Below are positions 5,458-6,310 of a DNA stretch of 6,310 bases, in pieces. This DNA comes from an uncultured Ruminococcus sp. Lineage in GTDB: Bacteria > Bacillota > Clostridia > Oscillospirales > Ruminococcaceae. The notes beneath the pieces were generated by a model, which had not been told where the DNA came from, made no database searches, and saw only the letters and a program-made list of their open reading frames with translations. Each line of letters begins with the position of its first letter. The stretch's first letter is position 1. The DNA lies in contig CAMWUB010000086.1 of assembly GCA_947177345.1 (NCBI GenBank), positions 1 to 6,310 of the forward strand, in the 5' to 3' direction. Made by a program: the position numbers and the translations under genes.

Positions 5458-6174
5458 TCACGGAAATTCCGCAAGAAACTGTTCGATACTACCGTTATAT
5501 ACATTGAGGTCAATATATTTTTCCTCACCGGAATATCCGTAAAGTTCGCCCTTATCACAGTACTGCCAGAACTTCCATTCCATGAGGTCGGGTTCAATGT
5601 TGACATTTCTAATCCATAAGGGATAGTCGCTGAAATTTTCCCTCACGTACCGGAGGTATACCGGAACAGTTGTATAAATAATCGGTTTTACGCCGTAATA
5701 CTCTTCGAGATTTTCGAGGAGCGGACGGAGTATTTTTTCTGCATCTTTCCTGTCGGGTTTGTGTGATTTTTTGTCGGCATAGTATTCTATATCAATAACC
5801 GGTGGTATATCAATTTCATCTCTGCCGACGACTGAAATATAATTTTCCGCCTGAGTTTCGCCGGAACTGTCAAAACTGAAAAAGTGATAGGCAGATTTTT
5901 TAATACCTGTTTCTGCAATTTTTTCAAGATTACGGCGTGCAGATTCGTCTATATGACCGCTACCTTCAGTTGCCTTGATAAATGCAAAATCAACGTCCTG
6001 CTCTTCCAGTTTTTGCCAGTCAATAAGCCCCTGATAATTTGAAACATCTACTCCCCATACCTGATATTTTGAATGATTGAGTTTAACCGACGAAAAATAA
6101 CAACAAGCTGTTATTGTTACGCCAGTCATAAAAGCCCCTAAAAGAGTGATGATTATTTTTCTTGATTCAGGCAT
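5458..6174 (-). CDS. GH25 lysozyme (N-acetylmuramidase), secreted or lipid-anchored
   Basis: The protein has 238 residues: an N-terminal hydrophobic segment (about 7-27) and a single glycoside hydrolase family 25 domain (about 40-237) with no added cell-wall-binding repeats. GH25 enzymes cut the MurNAc-GlcNAc beta-1,4 bond of peptidoglycan. Motifs in order: GVDVSNYQGLIDW (41-53, with catalytic-cleft D43), FAFIKATEG (63-71), AYHFFSF (95-101), PPVIDIEY (124-131, with D128 and the presumed acid E130), IIYTT (165-169), LWIRN (186-190), WKFWQY (200-205) and YIDLNVYNG (220-228, with D222). The key acidic residues of the family all appear present. ITAC at 21-24 fits a lipoprotein signal ending at C24, so it is probably tethered outside the membrane; a plain membrane anchor is the alternative. 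The start ATG at 6174 follows AGAGGAA (6187-6193) with a rather long 12-nt gap. It is the first gene of the operon, behind the promoter at 6238-6266. It looks like a housekeeping or envelope-remodelling enzyme more than a phage endolysin, since no holin or phage genes are nearby. Confidence 0.92.
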   Translation of the reverse strand: MPESRKIIITLLGAFMTGVTITACCYFSSVKLNHSKYQVWGVDVSNYQGLIDWQKLEEQDVDFAFIKATEGSGHIDESARRNLEKIAETGIKKSAYHFFSFDSSGETQAENYISVVGRDEIDIPPVIDIEYYADKKSHKPDRKDAEKILRPLLENLEEYYGVKPIIYTTVPVYLRYVRENFSDYPLWIRNVNIEPDLMEWKFWQYCDKGELYGYSGEEKYIDLNVYNGSIEQFLAEFP

Positions 6175-6198
6175 TATAGAATATTATTCCTCTCGTTC

Positions 6199-6211
6199 CG
6201 GAATGTTTCCG
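6199..6211. promoter_or_regulatory. Inverted repeat CGGAA-TGT-TTCCG in the lysozyme operon leader
   Basis: A perfect 5-bp inverted repeat with a 3-nt centre, 24-37 nt upstream of the lysozyme ATG, overlapping the palindrome TTCCGGAA (6196-6203). It lies in the predicted transcribed leader (start near 6231). It matches the element at 3266-3278 in arm sequence and spacing. Possible roles are a repressor site or a small RNA hairpin just upstream of the ribosome binding site. Confidence 0.4.
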
Positions 6212-6237
6212 TTTATTTTAATTTAACATACACTTAT

Positions 6238-6266
6238 ATAATACCCTATTTCCGAAAAATAGTCAA
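6238..6266 (-). promoter_or_regulatory. Sigma-A promoter of the lysozyme/ECF-S/ROK operon
   Basis: On the minus strand TTGACT (6261-6266) is followed by a 17-nt spacer and TATTAT (6238-6243), five of six consensus bases in each. Transcription should start near 6231, giving a leader of about 57 nt before the ATG at 6174. It is the only promoter-like sequence seen for the four-gene unit. Confidence 0.78.
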
Positions 6267-6281
6267 TACTTTTCCGAAAAA
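6246..6281. repeat. Direct repeat and dyad overlapping the operon promoter, candidate operator
   Basis: TTTCCGAAAAA occurs at 6249-6259 and again at 6271-6281, offset by 22 bp (about two helical turns) and flanking the -35 hexamer. In addition CTATTT (6246-6251) and AAATAG (6257-6262) form a 6-5-6 inverted repeat filling most of the -35/-10 spacer. Placement on a promoter makes a regulator binding site plausible; the regulator is not identifiable here. Confidence 0.45.
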
Positions 6282-6310
6282 ATTCAGACCGTTATTTAAC
6301 AGATATATTT

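Noticed and set aside
5349..5606. Minus-strand open frame of 85 codons bridging the lysozyme end and the next gene
   Set aside because: It overlaps two well-supported genes in another frame and lacks a ribosome binding site; it is a frame shadow.
5458..6174. Phage endolysin or prophage remnant
   Set aside because: GH25 enzymes occur in phages, but no holin, tail, integrase or other phage gene is nearby, and the signal/lipobox segment and operon context fit a cellular enzyme better.
6283..6310. Possible terminator of an upstream gene at the right edge
   Set aside because: On the minus strand a T-run (about 6277-6283) follows a weak 5-bp hairpin (CTGTT/AACGG) with a 4-nt loop and several bases between stem and T-run; the part beyond the edge would be needed to judge it.

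Overview
The window looks like a chromosomal segment of a low-GC Gram-positive gut anaerobe, most likely a Ruminococcus-like member of the Oscillospiraceae. This rests on the AT-rich composition, strong AGGAGG-type ribosome binding sites, sigma-A-type promoters, intrinsic terminators, and the protein families present: an ECF-transporter S component, a CXCGXXGC-type ROK kinase, a lipoprotein-like GH25 lysozyme, and a sigma factor paired with a membrane-anchored beta-propeller protein. The genus is an inference from overall look, not from a marker gene. All six complete or partial coding regions are on the minus strand, so transcription runs from high to low coordinates. No rRNA, tRNA, CRISPR array, insertion sequence or phage gene was seen.

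Region A (6310 to 3349) is a four-gene transcription unit. A good sigma-A promoter (TTGACT, 17 nt, TATTAT at 6238-6266) is overlaid by repeat and dyad elements. It is followed by a GH25 lysozyme with a signal peptide or lipobox (5458-6174), an unrecognised Cys-containing 161-aa cytosolic protein (4945-5430), an ECF-transporter S component (4385-4906) and a ROK-family, glucokinase-like sugar kinase (3402-4358). Gaps between genes are 27, 38 and 26 nt, and the unit closes with a strong hairpin/T-run terminator (3349-3389).

Region B (3349 to 204) is a two-gene unit. It starts with a 133-nt upstream region rich in short repeats and palindromes. An ECF-like sigma-70 family factor (2716-3216) follows, then, 19 nt downstream, an 819-aa single-pass membrane protein (237-2696). 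That protein has a short cytosolic N-terminus, one transmembrane helix, a long Ala/Asp/Glu-rich linker, an extracytoplasmic beta-propeller domain and a Pro/Thr/Glu-rich tail. By position and topology it is the likely anti-sigma factor or sensor of the pair. An intrinsic terminator with a UNCG tetraloop (204-238) ends this unit.

Region C (203 to 1) holds a sigma-A promoter that directly abuts that terminator, and the first 52 codons of an unrecognised gene cut off by the window edge.

The best lead for something new is the sigma/beta-propeller signalling pair, together with a 13-bp inverted repeat (CGGAA-N3-TTCCG) found once in the upstream region of each of the two multi-gene units. This raises the possibility of shared regulation of the envelope lysozyme operon and the sigma operon.
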